From Vibrio coralliilyticus ATCC BAA-450 (GTDB taxonomy: Bacteria; Pseudomonadota; Gammaproteobacteria; Enterobacterales; Vibrionaceae): a DNA stretch of 64,000 bases. The stretch covers positions 434,001-498,000 of the forward strand of contig NZ_ACZN01000015.1 in NCBI RefSeq assembly GCF_000176135.1, read 5' to 3'. A model generated the notes under the pieces. The model was given only the letters and a program-made list of their open reading frames with translations. It was not told where the DNA came from and did no database searches. Positions 1 through 8,318 of this stretch are shown piece by piece (the stretch's first letter is position 1; every line of letters begins with the position of its first letter). The position numbers and the translations under genes were made by a program.

Positions 1-591
1 GACTGGCGTCATGATGCGTTTCTGATCCCCTACAGCAGCCCCTGCTGGACGGATGCCTGGTGTAATCAACTTGAACTCACGCCCTAACTCACTCTTCAGC
101 ATTGAAGACTCTTGAGCAGAGCACACAACCCCATCCAACCCAGAGTTTTTGGTCAATGTTGCTAGACGAATAACTTGCTCTTTTGGCTCAACGTTGAGTC
201 CGATGCCGGTAAGATCACTTTGCTCCATGCTGGTTAACACAGTCACACCAATCAGTAACGGGCGGTCTTTACCATATGGCTCTAGGATATCGCGTGAAGC
301 CGCCATCATGCGCTCCCCTCCACTCGCATGAACATTCACCATCCATACACCAAGCTCCGCGGCTGCTCGCACTGCTTTCGAGCATGTGTTCGGAATATCA
401 TGGAATTTTAGATCCAGGAATACTGAAAAGCCGCGCTTGTGTAGCTCTTTAACGAAATCAGGACCAAACAGCGTGAACATTTCTTTACCAACTTTCAATC
501 GACAAGAGCTTGGATCAATTCTGTCTACGAAAGTAAGGGCGTCAGCTTGATTGTCGTAATCCAGTGCAACAATAACTTTTTGGTCAATCAT
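1..591 (-). CDS. pyrF: Orotidine 5'-phosphate decarboxylase, C-terminus cut by window edge
   Basis: Catalyses the last step of UMP synthesis, decarboxylating OMP to UMP in the cytoplasm. The reading frame starts at the ATG ending at 591, behind a good ribosome site (GGAGA), and stays open to base 1, giving the first 197 residues. The start [13 protein letters not shown] carries the first substrate-binding Asp. The signature DLKFHDIP, with its catalytic Lys and Asp pair, lies near residues 62-69. The usual family length is 230-245, so roughly 35-45 residues fall outside the window. A strong terminator at 621-647 separates it from lapB, so it probably has its own promoter. Confidence 0.95.
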   Translation of the reverse strand, partial: MIDQKVIVALDYDNQADALTFVDRIDPSSCRLKVGKEMFTLFGPDFVKELHKRGFSVFLDLKFHDIPNTCSKAVRAAAELGVWMVNVHASGGERMMAASRDILEPYGKDRPLLIGVTVLTSMEQSDLTGIGLNVEPKEQVIRLATLTKNSGLDGVVCSAQESSMLKSELGREFKLITPGIRPAGAAVGDQKRIMTPV

Positions 592-620
592 TTCATCTCC
601 TACTAACTAATTACATGCCT

Positions 621-647
621 AAAAAAAGCAGCGGGATCACCGCTGCT
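621..647 (-). terminator. Rho-independent terminator between lapB and pyrF
   Basis: On the minus strand an 8-bp GC-rich stem (AGCAGCGG/CCGCTGCT) with a 5-base loop is followed by seven T. It lies downstream of lapB and upstream of pyrF and should end the lapA-lapB transcript. Confidence 0.85.
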
Positions 648-679
648 ATTTTCTTGATTGGAATCCCCAATCGAATTTC

Positions 680-1849
680 TTATTCACCATCAAGGCCTCT
701 AATTGGCTTGATGGTTCCCCAACCTTTACATGATGGACAATGCCAGTACATTGAATGGGTAGAGAAACCACACTTACGACATCGGTAATGAGGTTTAACT
801 TTTAACTGCTCTCCCACCAGTTTTTGCAACGTCTGCAAACTCGCTTTTGCTCGGCCTTCTTCCGCGTCGGCCAAATGATAATCCATCAAACGATAAAAAC
901 CTTTCATGGTTGGATTTTTAACGAGCTGACGAGTGAGTAGCTCCTGCGCAGAACCAGAACCTTCATGTTGAGCAACCATTTGAGCAAGCATGAGCTCTGC
1001 CGAGACGCCAGCCTTGGAGACAATACATTGGCGTAAAAAGTCCAGTAACTCCTCTTCCTGCCCTAAATGATGGTAACAGTCTGCCAATGTTGGGAGTACT
1101 TCGCTAATAAAGTCGATGTCCTGCTCAATCACCATCTCCATGTACTTAATGGTCTGAGCATAATCTTCAACCTCAAGATAGAGCTTACCTAGGGCGATGC
1201 TGGCACGAACACATTTTGGATCTTCAGATAGTGCGCGCTTAAAGTGCTGAATTGCGCGACTATTATCACCATCCGCTTTTTCTTGCATTGCAAGCTCACA
1301 CCAAAAATGTGCGATGCTTGTACGCATACGTTTTCTACCTAATTTTACCAACTGGGTCGCGTATTGGATCGCTTTGCCCCATTCCCGTGTTTGTTGGTAG
1401 ATCGACACTAGCTGTTGCAATGCTGCTTCACGATGATCAGGTTCATCAACGAGCTGCTCAAAGATTTTCTCTGCGCGGTCAAGAAAGCCCGATGCCATGT
1501 AATCCTTAGCTAGTTGCTGAAGAGCTATGTTTTTTTGGTCTATGGTCAGCCCAGAACGAGAAATTAAATTCTGGTGAATACGGATGGCGCGATCGACTTC
1601 TCCACGAGAACGGAAAAGGTTACCTAAGGCCAAATGTGTATCTATCGTTTCGTTGTCGACCTGAAGAAGTTCGATAAAGTGGTCTACCGCTTTATCCGAT
1701 TGATCGGACAATAGCAGGTTAAGACCCGTCACATACTGACGAGAGATTTGGTTGGAGTGCTTCTGCTTGTCTTGCTGGGCACTGCGATTACCCATATACC
1801 AACCGTATGCTGCTGCGATTGGTAGTAACAAGAAGAGTATTTCTAACAT
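680..1849 (-). CDS. lapB: LPS assembly protein B (YciM/LapB), TPR protein with rubredoxin-type zinc site
   Basis: LapB is an inner-membrane-anchored cytoplasmic protein that promotes FtsH-dependent turnover of LpxC and so controls lipopolysaccharide synthesis. The 389-residue protein has one N-terminal membrane segment (about residues 1-17). A long run of TPR helices follows. The C-terminal metal site is built from Cys357, Cys360, Cys371 and Cys374, as in the rubredoxin-like domain of the family. The length matches E. coli LapB (389). lapA lies just upstream (25-bp gap) on the same strand, the usual pairing. No unusual features. Confidence 0.95.
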   Translation of the reverse strand: MLEILFLLLPIAAAYGWYMGNRSAQQDKQKHSNQISRQYVTGLNLLLSDQSDKAVDHFIELLQVDNETIDTHLALGNLFRSRGEVDRAIRIHQNLISRSGLTIDQKNIALQQLAKDYMASGFLDRAEKIFEQLVDEPDHREAALQQLVSIYQQTREWGKAIQYATQLVKLGRKRMRTSIAHFWCELAMQEKADGDNSRAIQHFKRALSEDPKCVRASIALGKLYLEVEDYAQTIKYMEMVIEQDIDFISEVLPTLADCYHHLGQEEELLDFLRQCIVSKAGVSAELMLAQMVAQHEGSGSAQELLTRQLVKNPTMKGFYRLMDYHLADAEEGRAKASLQTLQKLVGEQLKVKPHYRCRKCGFSTHSMYWHCPSCKGWGTIKPIRGLDGE

Positions 1850-1874
1850 TGAGTAAAAAGCCTACCTATACAAC

Positions 1875-2156
1875 TTATTGGGCTTTAACCTGTTGAGGTT
1901 CACTCTCTGGAGGTGAAAGTTTTTTCACTTGTTTTTTCAGCTTGCGTAGTTGCATTTGAGAACGTAGATGTAAACTACCGAAGATAATCCAAGCCAAAAC
2001 AAAGCCAGTCACAAACACTACACCTAGTAGTGTCGAAAGATGAAACTCACCTTGTGCCATTAAGTAGTTAAAGTTGACTACTTCCTGGTTCTGAGAGCCT
2101 AAAGCCAGTGCAATTAAAAATAGGGCCAGCACGATAACAATTTTTATAATTTTCAT
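1875..2156 (-). CDS. lapA: LPS assembly protein A (YciS/LapA), small inner-membrane protein
   Basis: A 93-residue protein of the DUF1049/LapA family. Two hydrophobic segments are visible, about residues 4-20 and 43-62. A basic stretch rich in Lys and Arg follows, then a polar tail. LapA works with LapB in setting LpxC levels. It is co-transcribed with lapB, and the downstream ihfB-side terminator (2244-2272) isolates the pair from the genes before it. The assignment rests on the domain pattern and the lapB neighbour. Confidence 0.9.
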   Translation of the reverse strand: MKIIKIVIVLALFLIALALGSQNQEVVNFNYLMAQGEFHLSTLLGVVFVTGFVLAWIIFGSLHLRSQMQLRKLKKQVKKLSPPESEPQQVKAQ

Positions 2157-2243
2157 GTTCTATCACCTAAGTCGATATCTGCCGATACGATTATGCAGTA
2201 AAACCCTTGAACAAACCATGCCTATCTCAGAATTTCATTTCAT

Positions 2244-2272
2244 AAAAAAGCGGCATACACTACGTATGCCGC
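2244..2272 (-). terminator. Terminator of ihfB
   Basis: The minus strand carries a perfect 9-bp stem (GCGGCATAC/GTATGCCGC) with a 5-base loop followed by TTTTTT. It lies 22 bp after the ihfB stop codon. Confidence 0.88.
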
Positions 2273-2294
2273 CTCAATAATAAGTATTTTGAAA

Positions 2295-2576
2295 TTAGTC
2301 GAGGTTAACGCGCTCTCGTAATTCCTTGCCTGGTTTAAAGTGAGGGACGTATTTGCCCTCCAGCTCTACTTTCTCGCCCGTTTTTGGGTTTCGGCCTACA
2401 CGAGGCTCGCGGTAATGCAGAGAGAAACTACCGAATCCACGAATTTCGATTCTATCGCCAGTTTCTAGTGTCGAAGCCATATGCTCTAAAATGTCTTTCA
2501 CAGCATCTTCAATCTCTTTCGCTGAAAGATGGGTTTGCTCAGCGCAGAGTCTCTCAATCAGTTCAGACTTAGTCAT
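2295..2576 (-). CDS. ihfB: Integration host factor beta subunit
   Basis: IHF-beta pairs with IHF-alpha to bind and sharply bend DNA at specific sites. The start is taken at the ATG ending at 2576 ([10 protein letters not shown]), giving 93 residues, which matches the family. An upstream in-frame start would add nine unrelated residues. The conserved DNA-binding arm motif GRNPKTGE and the GFGSFS core strand are present. The promoter visible upstream has a perfect TATAAT at 2606-2611. Its -35 falls inside a repeat-like element (see 2617-2722). The rpsA-cmk side is closed off by a terminator, so ihfB is monocistronic here. Confidence 0.96.
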   Translation of the reverse strand: MTKSELIERLCAEQTHLSAKEIEDAVKDILEHMASTLETGDRIEIRGFGSFSLHYREPRVGRNPKTGEKVELEGKYVPHFKPGKELRERVNLD

Positions 2577-2605
2577 AGTTTCCCTCGTAGAGTAGTTTAT
2601 CACTT

Positions 2606-2634
2606 ATTATAGTAAGTAATACCAATTCCAACAA
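2606..2634 (-). promoter_or_regulatory. Sigma-70 promoter of ihfB
   Basis: On the minus strand, TTGTTG (2629-2634) and TATAAT (2606-2611) are separated by exactly 17 bases. Transcription would start near 2599, giving a leader of about 22 bases before the ihfB ATG. The -10 is perfect and the -35 matches the first three consensus bases. Confidence 0.6.
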
Positions 2635-2722
2635 ACACTTGCTATCAATTCTAGACACAAACCAACAATTTGCGCAATTCCAAATCGCGTTTTATCAGAG
2701 TCACTTGCTGAGATTGGTATTA
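2617..2722. repeat. 106-bp element bounded by 10-bp inverted repeats
   Basis: The exact inverted ends TAATACCAAT (2617-2626) and ATTGGTATTA (2713-2722) enclose an AT-rich stretch with no gene. The direct octamer CACTTGCT occurs inside at 2636-2643 and again at 2702-2709. The element sits between the rpsA terminator and ihfB and provides the ihfB -35 box. Short elements with this architecture are often dispersed non-coding repeats. Whether this one recurs in the genome cannot be seen here. Confidence 0.4.
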
Positions 2723-2744
2723 AGACTATTTTAGCTCAATCCAT

Positions 2745-2771
2745 AAAAAAGGAGCCTTTCGGCTCCTTTTT
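2745..2771 (-). terminator. Terminator of rpsA
   Basis: Stem GGAGCC/GGCTCC with a TTTC/GAAA tetraloop, followed on the minus strand by six T. It lies 16 bp after the rpsA stop codon. Confidence 0.9.
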
Positions 2772-2786
2772 CAATAAAGCGAGATA

Positions 2787-4457
2787 TTATTCGCCTTTAG
2801 CTGCTTTGAAAGCGTCAGCCATTGCGTTACCGAACGAAGCGTCATCTGCTTTGTTCAGAGAAGCCATTGCTTCTTGCTCTTCTGCTTCATCTTTAGCTTT
2901 AACAGATAGGTTGATTACGCGGTTCTTACGGTCTACACCAGTGAACTTCGCTTCAACGCTATCGCCAACGCTTAGGATTAGAGAAGCATCTTCTACGCGG
3001 TCGCGAGAAACTTCAGAAGCGCGGATGTAACCTTCTACGCCTTCTTCAAGCTCGATAGTTGCACCTTTAGCGTCTACTGCAGTAACAGTACCGTTAACTA
3101 GTACACCTTTCTTCTTCTCAGAAACGTAAGCATTGAATGGGTCATTTTCCATTTGCTTAACGCCTAGAGAGATACGCTCACGCTCTGCGTCTACTGCTAG
3201 AACAACTGCAGAGATTTCGTCGCCTTTCTTGTACTCACGTACTGCTTCTTCACCTGCAACATTCCAAGAAATGTCAGATAGGTGAACAAGACCGTCGATG
3301 CCGCCTTCTAGACCGATGAAGATACCGAAGTCAGTGATAGACTTGATCTTACCAGTAACTTTGTCGCCTTTAGCTTGCGCTTCAGCGAAAGACTGCCATG
3401 GGTTAGCTTTACACTGTTTCAGACCTAGAGAGATACGACGACGTTCTTCGTCGATTTCAAGAACCATAACCTCAACTTCGTCGCCAACATTAACAACTTT
3501 AGATGGGTGGATGTTCTTGTTAGTCCAATCCATTTCAGAAACGTGTACTAGACCTTCAACGCCTTCTTCGATTTCAACGAAACAGCCGTAGTCAGTTAGG
3601 TTAGTAACGCGACCAGATAGTTTGTGACCTTCTGGGTAACGCTTAGCGATTGCTACCCATGGATCTTCGCCTAGCTGCTTAAGACCTAGTGAAACGCGAG
3701 TACGCTCACGGTCGAACTTAAGAACTTTAACTTGGATCTCGTCACCAACGTTCACGATCTCAGAAGGGTGCTTAACGCGCTTCCAAGCCATGTCTGTGAT
3801 GTGTAGAAGACCGTCAACACCACCTAGATCTACGAATGCACCGTAGTCTGTTAGGTTCTTAACGATACCTTTAACTTCTGCGCCTTCTTGTAGAGACTCA
3901 AGAAGCTCATCACGCTCAACGCTGTTCTCAGACTCGATTACCGCACGGCGAGAAACAACTACGTTGTTACGCTTCTGGTCAAGTTTGATAACTTTGAACT
4001 CTAGCTCTTTGTTTTCTAGGTGAGCAGTGTCGCGGATTGGACGTACGTCTACTAGAGAACCAGGAAGGAAAGCACGGATACCGTTTAGTTCAACAGTGAA
4101 ACCGCCTTTAACTTTACCGTTGATGATACCAACAACAGTTTCAGCTTCTTCGTAAGCTTTCTCAAGAACGATCCAAGCTTCGTGACGCTTCGCTTTCTCG
4201 CGAGAAAGTTGAGTCTCACCGAAACCGTCTTCAACAGCGTCTAGCGCTACGTCTACTTCAGAACCAACTTCAACTTCAAGTTCGCCAGCAGCGTTCTTGA
4301 ACTGTTCAGCAGGGATTGCAGACTCAGACTTAAGACCAGCGTCCACAAGAACGAAACCGTTCTCGATAGCTACTACAGTACCTTTAACGATAGTACCTTG
4401 TTGGAATTCAGTCTCGTTTAGAAACTCTTCAAAGAGTTGAGCAAAAGATTCAGTCAT
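2787..4457 (-). CDS. rpsA: 30S ribosomal protein S1
   Basis: S1 binds mRNA on the 30S subunit and is needed to start translation of most mRNAs. The 556-residue protein (E. coli 557) has six S1/OB repeats. The repeated [18 protein letters not shown] and RISLGLKQ signatures are clear in repeats 3-6. The first two repeats are more divergent, as usual. There is no strong Shine-Dalgarno in front of the ATG, only GAAG, which is also typical of rpsA. cmk lies 103 bp upstream on the same strand. The leader contains a hairpin (4485-4506) that may contribute to autoregulation. Confidence 0.98.
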   Translation of the reverse strand: MTESFAQLFEEFLNETEFQQGTIVKGTVVAIENGFVLVDAGLKSESAIPAEQFKNAAGELEVEVGSEVDVALDAVEDGFGETQLSREKAKRHEAWIVLEKAYEEAETVVGIINGKVKGGFTVELNGIRAFLPGSLVDVRPIRDTAHLENKELEFKVIKLDQKRNNVVVSRRAVIESENSVERDELLESLQEGAEVKGIVKNLTDYGAFVDLGGVDGLLHITDMAWKRVKHPSEIVNVGDEIQVKVLKFDRERTRVSLGLKQLGEDPWVAIAKRYPEGHKLSGRVTNLTDYGCFVEIEEGVEGLVHVSEMDWTNKNIHPSKVVNVGDEVEVMVLEIDEERRRISLGLKQCKANPWQSFAEAQAKGDKVTGKIKSITDFGIFIGLEGGIDGLVHLSDISWNVAGEEAVREYKKGDEISAVVLAVDAERERISLGVKQMENDPFNAYVSEKKKGVLVNGTVTAVDAKGATIELEEGVEGYIRASEVSRDRVEDASLILSVGDSVEAKFTGVDRKNRVINLSVKAKDEAEEQEAMASLNKADDASFGNAMADAFKAAKGE

Positions 4458-4484
4458 TTATTTAATCTTCAATAAATTAAACGT

Positions 4485-4506
4485 CCACGGGTATCCTACC
4501 GCGTGG
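4485..4506 (-). promoter_or_regulatory. Hairpin in rpsA leader
   Basis: On the minus strand CCACG pairs with CGTGG around a 12-base loop, about 30 bases before the rpsA ATG. In E. coli the rpsA leader folds into hairpins that replace a Shine-Dalgarno and allow repression by S1. Assigning that role to this hairpin is inference from its position. Confidence 0.4.
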
Positions 4507-4560
4507 GGTTATTAAATTCGCCAGTCATCATCCATGCGACCAACGCTCTGACCTAGCCGC

Positions 4561-5241
4561 CTAAACGACTAGCTTAGATTCGATATATTGTAGTGCCTTT
4601 TCTACCACTTCGTCGATACTCATCGAAGTAGAATCTAGCAACAGCGCATCCTCAGCGGGGCGTAATGGCGCCACCTGGCGGTTACGATCTCGATCGTCAC
4701 GCTCTTGGATCTCGCTCAAAAGGTCGTCAAATTTAACATCTAACCCTTTGCCTTGCAACTGTTTAAGGCGGCGGTTCGCACGCTCTTCAGCACTAGCATC
4801 AAGGAAGATTTTGGCTTCAGCTTCAGTGAACACTACAGTTCCCATATCACGGCCATCAGCTACAAGGCCGGAGCCTTCAGCAAAAGCACGCTGACGACGC
4901 AGTAAAGCTTCACGAACGCGAGGAAACGCAGCTACTTTTGAAGCGGCCATTCCGGTTTCTTCTTTGCGTAACTCACCTGAAACATCTTCGCCTTCCAAGA
5001 TGACTTTCACTAAGTCACCTTCTGCGATGAACTGTACGTCTAGATGAGTGGCCAAGGGGACAAGCGCATCTTCAGATTCTAGGTCAACGCCATGATGAAT
5101 CGCAGCTAAAGCCAATACTCGATAAATCGCACCGGAATCCAGTAAGTGAAAGCCAAGCTTCTTCGCCAGAAGCATACAGAGAGTGCCTTTACCTGCACCA
5201 CTTGGTCCATCAACGGTTACAACCGGCGTATGAGACGACAT
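4561..5241 (-). CDS. cmk: Cytidylate kinase
   Basis: Phosphorylates CMP and dCMP with ATP, feeding CDP and dCDP pools. The 226-residue protein opens with [12 protein letters not shown], an N-terminal P-loop (about residues 10-20). It contains LLDSGAIYR near residue 35 and [11 protein letters not shown] around residue 128, both family signatures. A LID-type segment with paired Arg residues (ERDDRDRNR) lies near residue 183. It is placed directly upstream of rpsA, the conserved gammaproteobacterial order, and may share its transcript. Confidence 0.96.
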   Translation of the reverse strand: MSSHTPVVTVDGPSGAGKGTLCMLLAKKLGFHLLDSGAIYRVLALAAIHHGVDLESEDALVPLATHLDVQFIAEGDLVKVILEGEDVSGELRKEETGMAASKVAAFPRVREALLRRQRAFAEGSGLVADGRDMGTVVFTEAEAKIFLDASAEERANRRLKQLQGKGLDVKFDDLLSEIQERDDRDRNRQVAPLRPAEDALLLDSTSMSIDEVVEKALQYIESKLVV

Positions 5242-5351
5242 GTTTTACTCCACATTAGTTGAAAATAATAGCCATTGAGCTGACCAATATTCGGCGTGAA
5301 TTATAGTGGGATTCGCCTCTTCGCACCAGAGAGTATTGACAGTAAAAAGCC

Positions 5352-5377
5352 AAAAAATAGAGCGCTTAGCGCTCTAT
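5352..5377 (-). terminator. Terminator of comEA
   Basis: On the minus strand TAGAGCGC and GCGCTCTA form an 8-bp stem with a TAA loop, followed by TTTTTT. It begins 4 bp after the comEA stop. Confidence 0.85.
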
Positions 5378-5381
5378 CAAT

Positions 5382-5681
5382 TTACAACTTTATACGACTG
5401 AGGTTTTTGTCTATTAAAGCGGGGCCAATACCTTTAACCAAAGCCAAATCAGTCACCTTCAAAAAGGGACCGTTTTCGTCCCTATATTGAACAATAGCCT
5501 CAGCTTTTTTCGCACCAACACCAGTTAGTAGCGCCGCTAATTCAGCCGCTTCAGCCGTATTAACATTCACTGTAATCTCTATTCCAGCGTATTCTGAGTT
5601 GGTGGTTTTTTCAGCCGATACAGTAGTTGGGCTATATACCGCGAGCACCATTAAAAGACTCGTCCAAAGTATGCGTAGCAT
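5382..5681 (-). CDS. comEA: ComEA-type periplasmic DNA-binding protein for DNA uptake
   Basis: In Vibrio, ComEA binds incoming DNA in the periplasm and ratchets it across the outer membrane during natural transformation. The 99-residue protein starts with a signal peptide of about 24 residues ending at VSA. It ends in two helix-hairpin-helix elements. The first, VNVNTAEAAELAALLTGVG, begins near residue 38, and the second, LALVKGIGPALI, lies near residue 80. The gene is flanked by its own terminator and by ppiD, the same location as in V. cholerae. Natural-competence genes in Vibrio respond to TfoX/HapR and chitin. I see no such site with confidence here. Confidence 0.9.
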   Translation of the reverse strand: MLRILWTSLLMVLAVYSPTTVSAEKTTNSEYAGIEITVNVNTAEAAELAALLTGVGAKKAEAIVQYRDENGPFLKVTDLALVKGIGPALIDKNLSRIKL

Positions 5682-5765
5682 TTCCCATATTCCTCTATGT
5701 CACTTGGTGGAATAGATACCGTAGAGGAACCTAACAATAGGAGTAGAGAAAACAGCGCATAATAA

Positions 5766-5789
5766 AACGGGCTGCAAATGCAGCCCGTT
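5766..5789 (-). terminator. Terminator of ppiD
   Basis: An 11-bp perfect stem (AACGGGCTGCA with TGCAGCCCGTT) with a 2-base loop, followed on the minus strand by TTATTAT. The T tract is interrupted, but the stem is very stable. It lies 31 bp after the ppiD stop. Confidence 0.75.
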
Positions 5790-5820
5790 ATGAGTAGTCT
5801 ATCAATTACATCAACTAGGA

Positions 5821-7680
5821 TTACTGAGTCACAACGTAATATTCGATATCGATAGTTTTACGAAGAATATTGATTAAGCCAGAAAGATCTTGTTGTGCGT
5901 TCATCTGGGTTAACTGAGTACCAATCTGTTCGTTGTACTGCGCATTAACATCAGATTTCACGTTGGTCAGCTCAACCACAACGATGTCACCGTTGAAATC
6001 TTTAGCTTGAGCGAACTCCACTTGACCACTACTTGGCTTCTTCATCGAGAAGACAACATCAGCCAACGGAGAGCTACGATCAATGTTTTCCGAGTCACTG
6101 AACGCAAGACCATTTTCAGTCATTAGGTCTTTGTTACCCTTCTTCAGCTCTGCAACCAAATTGTCGGCAAGCTTAATTGCGCTTTGCTCCCCTTTCACTT
6201 TCGCCAGCGCCGTTGTCACTTGCTCACGAACTTCGTCTAGTGGAAGCACTGTTTCGTCACGCGCATCTTCTACACGAACAACAATCACGTGTTCAGGTGC
6301 CACTTCAATCACTTCTGAGTTCAACCCGTCTTCTTTTACTTCAGGGCTTAAAATGGCCTGCATTACAGCAGGTGCTTTTAACAACTCTGGCGCATCAGCT
6401 TGAGAAATGAAGTCTGTCGTGTGAATTTCAGCTTTGATTGCGTCAGCAGCATCATCCAGAGAATCAGGGTACTCAAATGCGACCGTTTCTAGCTGACTTT
6501 GTAACTCATAGAACTGGTCGATCGCTTGCTGATCTTTTAGCTCTTGCTTGATTTCTGAAGCCACTTCTTCATATGGCTTAGCTACCGAATCTTTCAACTC
6601 GTCCAGTTTAATGATGTGATAGCCAAAATCAGATTTCACCAAACCTGTCACGTCACCAGCCTTCTTCAGAGCAAACGCGGCCTCTTCAAATGCTGGGTCC
6701 ATAACATCACGCTCGATCCAACCTAGAGAGCCGCCTTCTGAAGCACTGCCAAAGTCATCAGATTTCTCTTCTGCTAGCGTCGCAAAATCTGCACCAGCAT
6801 TGAGCTCATCCAAAATCGCTTGAGCTTTCGCTTCGTCATCACCTTCAATCAGGATATGACTAACACGACGCTGCTCTTCCGATGAGTACTTATCAAGATG
6901 CTCTTGGTAATATTGTTTTGCCTGCTCATCAGAAACGTCAATAGCGTCTTTCAACTGCTGAGCAGAAAGCTCAACATACGCCACTTTAACCTGTTCAGGA
7001 CGAGTATAACGCTCTGGGTTTTGAGTGTAGTAGTCGTTAATTTCCTGTTCTGACAATTCAGCTTTAGATGCAAAGTCTGACAATGAAAGCGTTACTTTCT
7101 TGATTTCACGCGTTTGAGTCAAAAGCTTGCTTTGAGCTTCCACTTCTCCCTCAAGAGAAAAGTCGCTCGCCTGAATTGCAGTCAGGAGTTGATTGCGAAC
7201 CAAGTCTCTGCGCAGATATTCGGCAAAGCTATCTGGCGAGAAGCCTGCACGACGAAGAGACGCTTGGTAAATCTCTTGGTCAAACTTTCCATCGACTTGG
7301 AACTGTGGCATATCGACAATCATGCTACGAACTTGAGAATCACTGACACGTAGACCTAAAGACTCAGCGTGTTGCTCTAGCAGCAAATCGTTAATCATTC
7401 GGTCAAGCACTGACTTGCGGAAAGACTCAACGTAGTTTGGGTCTGCTAGCAGAGTTGAGAAATAATCACCAAGCTGAGCTTGCATGCGATTACGTTCGTT
7501 CTGATAAGCTTGTTCAAACTCACCACGACCAATCTCAACGTTACCAACCTTTGCTGCTGAGTTATTGCTACCGCCAACGATGTAGCTGCCAACACCGGCA
7601 AAGACAAAAGATAGGATGATTAATCCAAGGATAATTTTAACCGCGATGCTATTAACGCCTTCGCGTAATCGATCCATCAT
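5821..7680 (-). CDS. ppiD: Membrane-anchored periplasmic folding factor PpiD
   Basis: PpiD is a periplasmic chaperone with a parvulin-like domain. It is tethered near the Sec translocon and helps newly exported proteins fold. The 619-residue protein has a short cytoplasmic N-terminus, one membrane segment (about residues 16-34), an SurA-like N-terminal chaperone region, and a parvulin domain at roughly residues 265-360. The parvulin signatures are RRVSHILI and GGSLGWIERDVMDPAFEEA. The C-terminal region is of the usual family type. In E. coli the PpiD parvulin domain lacks measurable isomerase activity, so the chaperone role is the safer call. It follows hupB, as in enterics. Confidence 0.94.
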   Translation of the reverse strand: MMDRLREGVNSIAVKIILGLIILSFVFAGVGSYIVGGSNNSAAKVGNVEIGRGEFEQAYQNERNRMQAQLGDYFSTLLADPNYVESFRKSVLDRMINDLLLEQHAESLGLRVSDSQVRSMIVDMPQFQVDGKFDQEIYQASLRRAGFSPDSFAEYLRRDLVRNQLLTAIQASDFSLEGEVEAQSKLLTQTREIKKVTLSLSDFASKAELSEQEINDYYTQNPERYTRPEQVKVAYVELSAQQLKDAIDVSDEQAKQYYQEHLDKYSSEEQRRVSHILIEGDDEAKAQAILDELNAGADFATLAEEKSDDFGSASEGGSLGWIERDVMDPAFEEAAFALKKAGDVTGLVKSDFGYHIIKLDELKDSVAKPYEEVASEIKQELKDQQAIDQFYELQSQLETVAFEYPDSLDDAADAIKAEIHTTDFISQADAPELLKAPAVMQAILSPEVKEDGLNSEVIEVAPEHVIVVRVEDARDETVLPLDEVREQVTTALAKVKGEQSAIKLADNLVAELKKGNKDLMTENGLAFSDSENIDRSSPLADVVFSMKKPSSGQVEFAQAKDFNGDIVVVELTNVKSDVNAQYNEQIGTQLTQMNAQQDLSGLINILRKTIDIEYYVVTQ

Positions 7681-7783
7681 ATTTAAAACACTCTCCGCGT
7701 GTAGACCGCACTAGCTCTAATCGTTGCTAACACGACGTACGTTATAATTAAAATCAGATAGCGCGATAATACCAGAAAAAGAA

Positions 7784-7846
7784 ATGCGCATCAGTATGAT
7801 GCGCATAATTTAAAAAGGTTCGATAAAAACTGCCGCTATCGGCAAT
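7784..7846 (-). terminator. Tandem hairpin terminators after hupB
   Basis: Two hairpins follow hupB on the minus strand. The first (7831-7844, stem TGCCG/CGGCA) is followed by TTTTTA. The second (7784-7806) is a perfect 10-bp stem, ATGCGCATCA/TGATGCGCAT with a 3-base loop, followed by TTTCTTTTT. Together they should end hupB transcription before ppiD. Confidence 0.75.
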
Positions 7847-7853
7847 TTTCAGA

Positions 7854-8126
7854 CTAGTTGCAAGAGTCTTTTAGAGCTTTACCAGCTTTGAACGCAGGAA
7901 CTTTTGCTTCTGCGATTTGAATTTCTTCACCAGTCTTTGGGTTACGACCTGTACGAGCGGCACGAGTACGTACGCTGAATGTACCGAAACCAACTAGAGC
8001 AACTTGGTCGCCAGACTGAAGAGTGTCGCCCACAGCTTCAATGAATGCGTCTAGAGCGCGGCCTGCTGAAGCTTTTGAAAGGTCAGCGTTTTCTGCAATT
8101 TTTTCTACTAATTGTGTTTTATTCAC
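7854..8126 (-). CDS. hupB: DNA-binding protein HU-beta
   Basis: HU is the abundant non-specific nucleoid protein that bends and constrains DNA. I place the start at the GTG ending at 8126, not at the ATG seven codons upstream. The GTG has a strong ribosome site (AAGGGGAA) six bases before it. It also gives [17 protein letters not shown] from residue 2 and a length of 90, exactly the HU-beta length. The arm motif [12 protein letters not shown] is present, and the protein ends in KALKDSCN. The gene is flanked by lon and ppiD, the classic order. Confidence 0.95.
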   Translation of the reverse strand: MNKTQLVEKIAENADLSKASAGRALDAFIEAVGDTLQSGDQVALVGFGTFSVRTRAARTGRNPKTGEEIQIAEAKVPAFKAGKALKDSCN

Positions 8127-8250
8127 TGTGATTCCCCTTTGCGCCACCTGTTATTATTTTTAAAGGCAGCTTTCGTTCCATTTCAATTTTAAAGTAACTC
8201 CAACCCCTTATACAACAAGGCCTGAAGCTATGTGGGTAACGTTAGCGTCC

Positions 8251-8290
8251 AAAAAAAACGCTGACAAGCCTTTTTATGCTTATCAGCGTA
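8251..8290 (-). terminator. Terminator of lon
   Basis: On the minus strand a 12-bp stem (ACGCTGATAAGC with GCTTGTCAGCGT, one wobble) closes an 8-base loop and is followed by TTTTTTTT. It lies 29 bp after the lon stop codon. Confidence 0.92.
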
Positions 8291-8318
8291 ATCTTTTACT
8301 TATTTTTGCTGCACATCA

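Noticed and set aside
656..672. Second small hairpin between lapB and its terminator
   Set aside because: The stem is short (GATTGG/CCAATC) and runs almost up to the lapB stop codon. It adds nothing beyond the main terminator.
8127..8147. ATG start seven codons upstream for hupB
   Set aside because: The GTG has a better ribosome site and gives the exact HU length and N-terminus.
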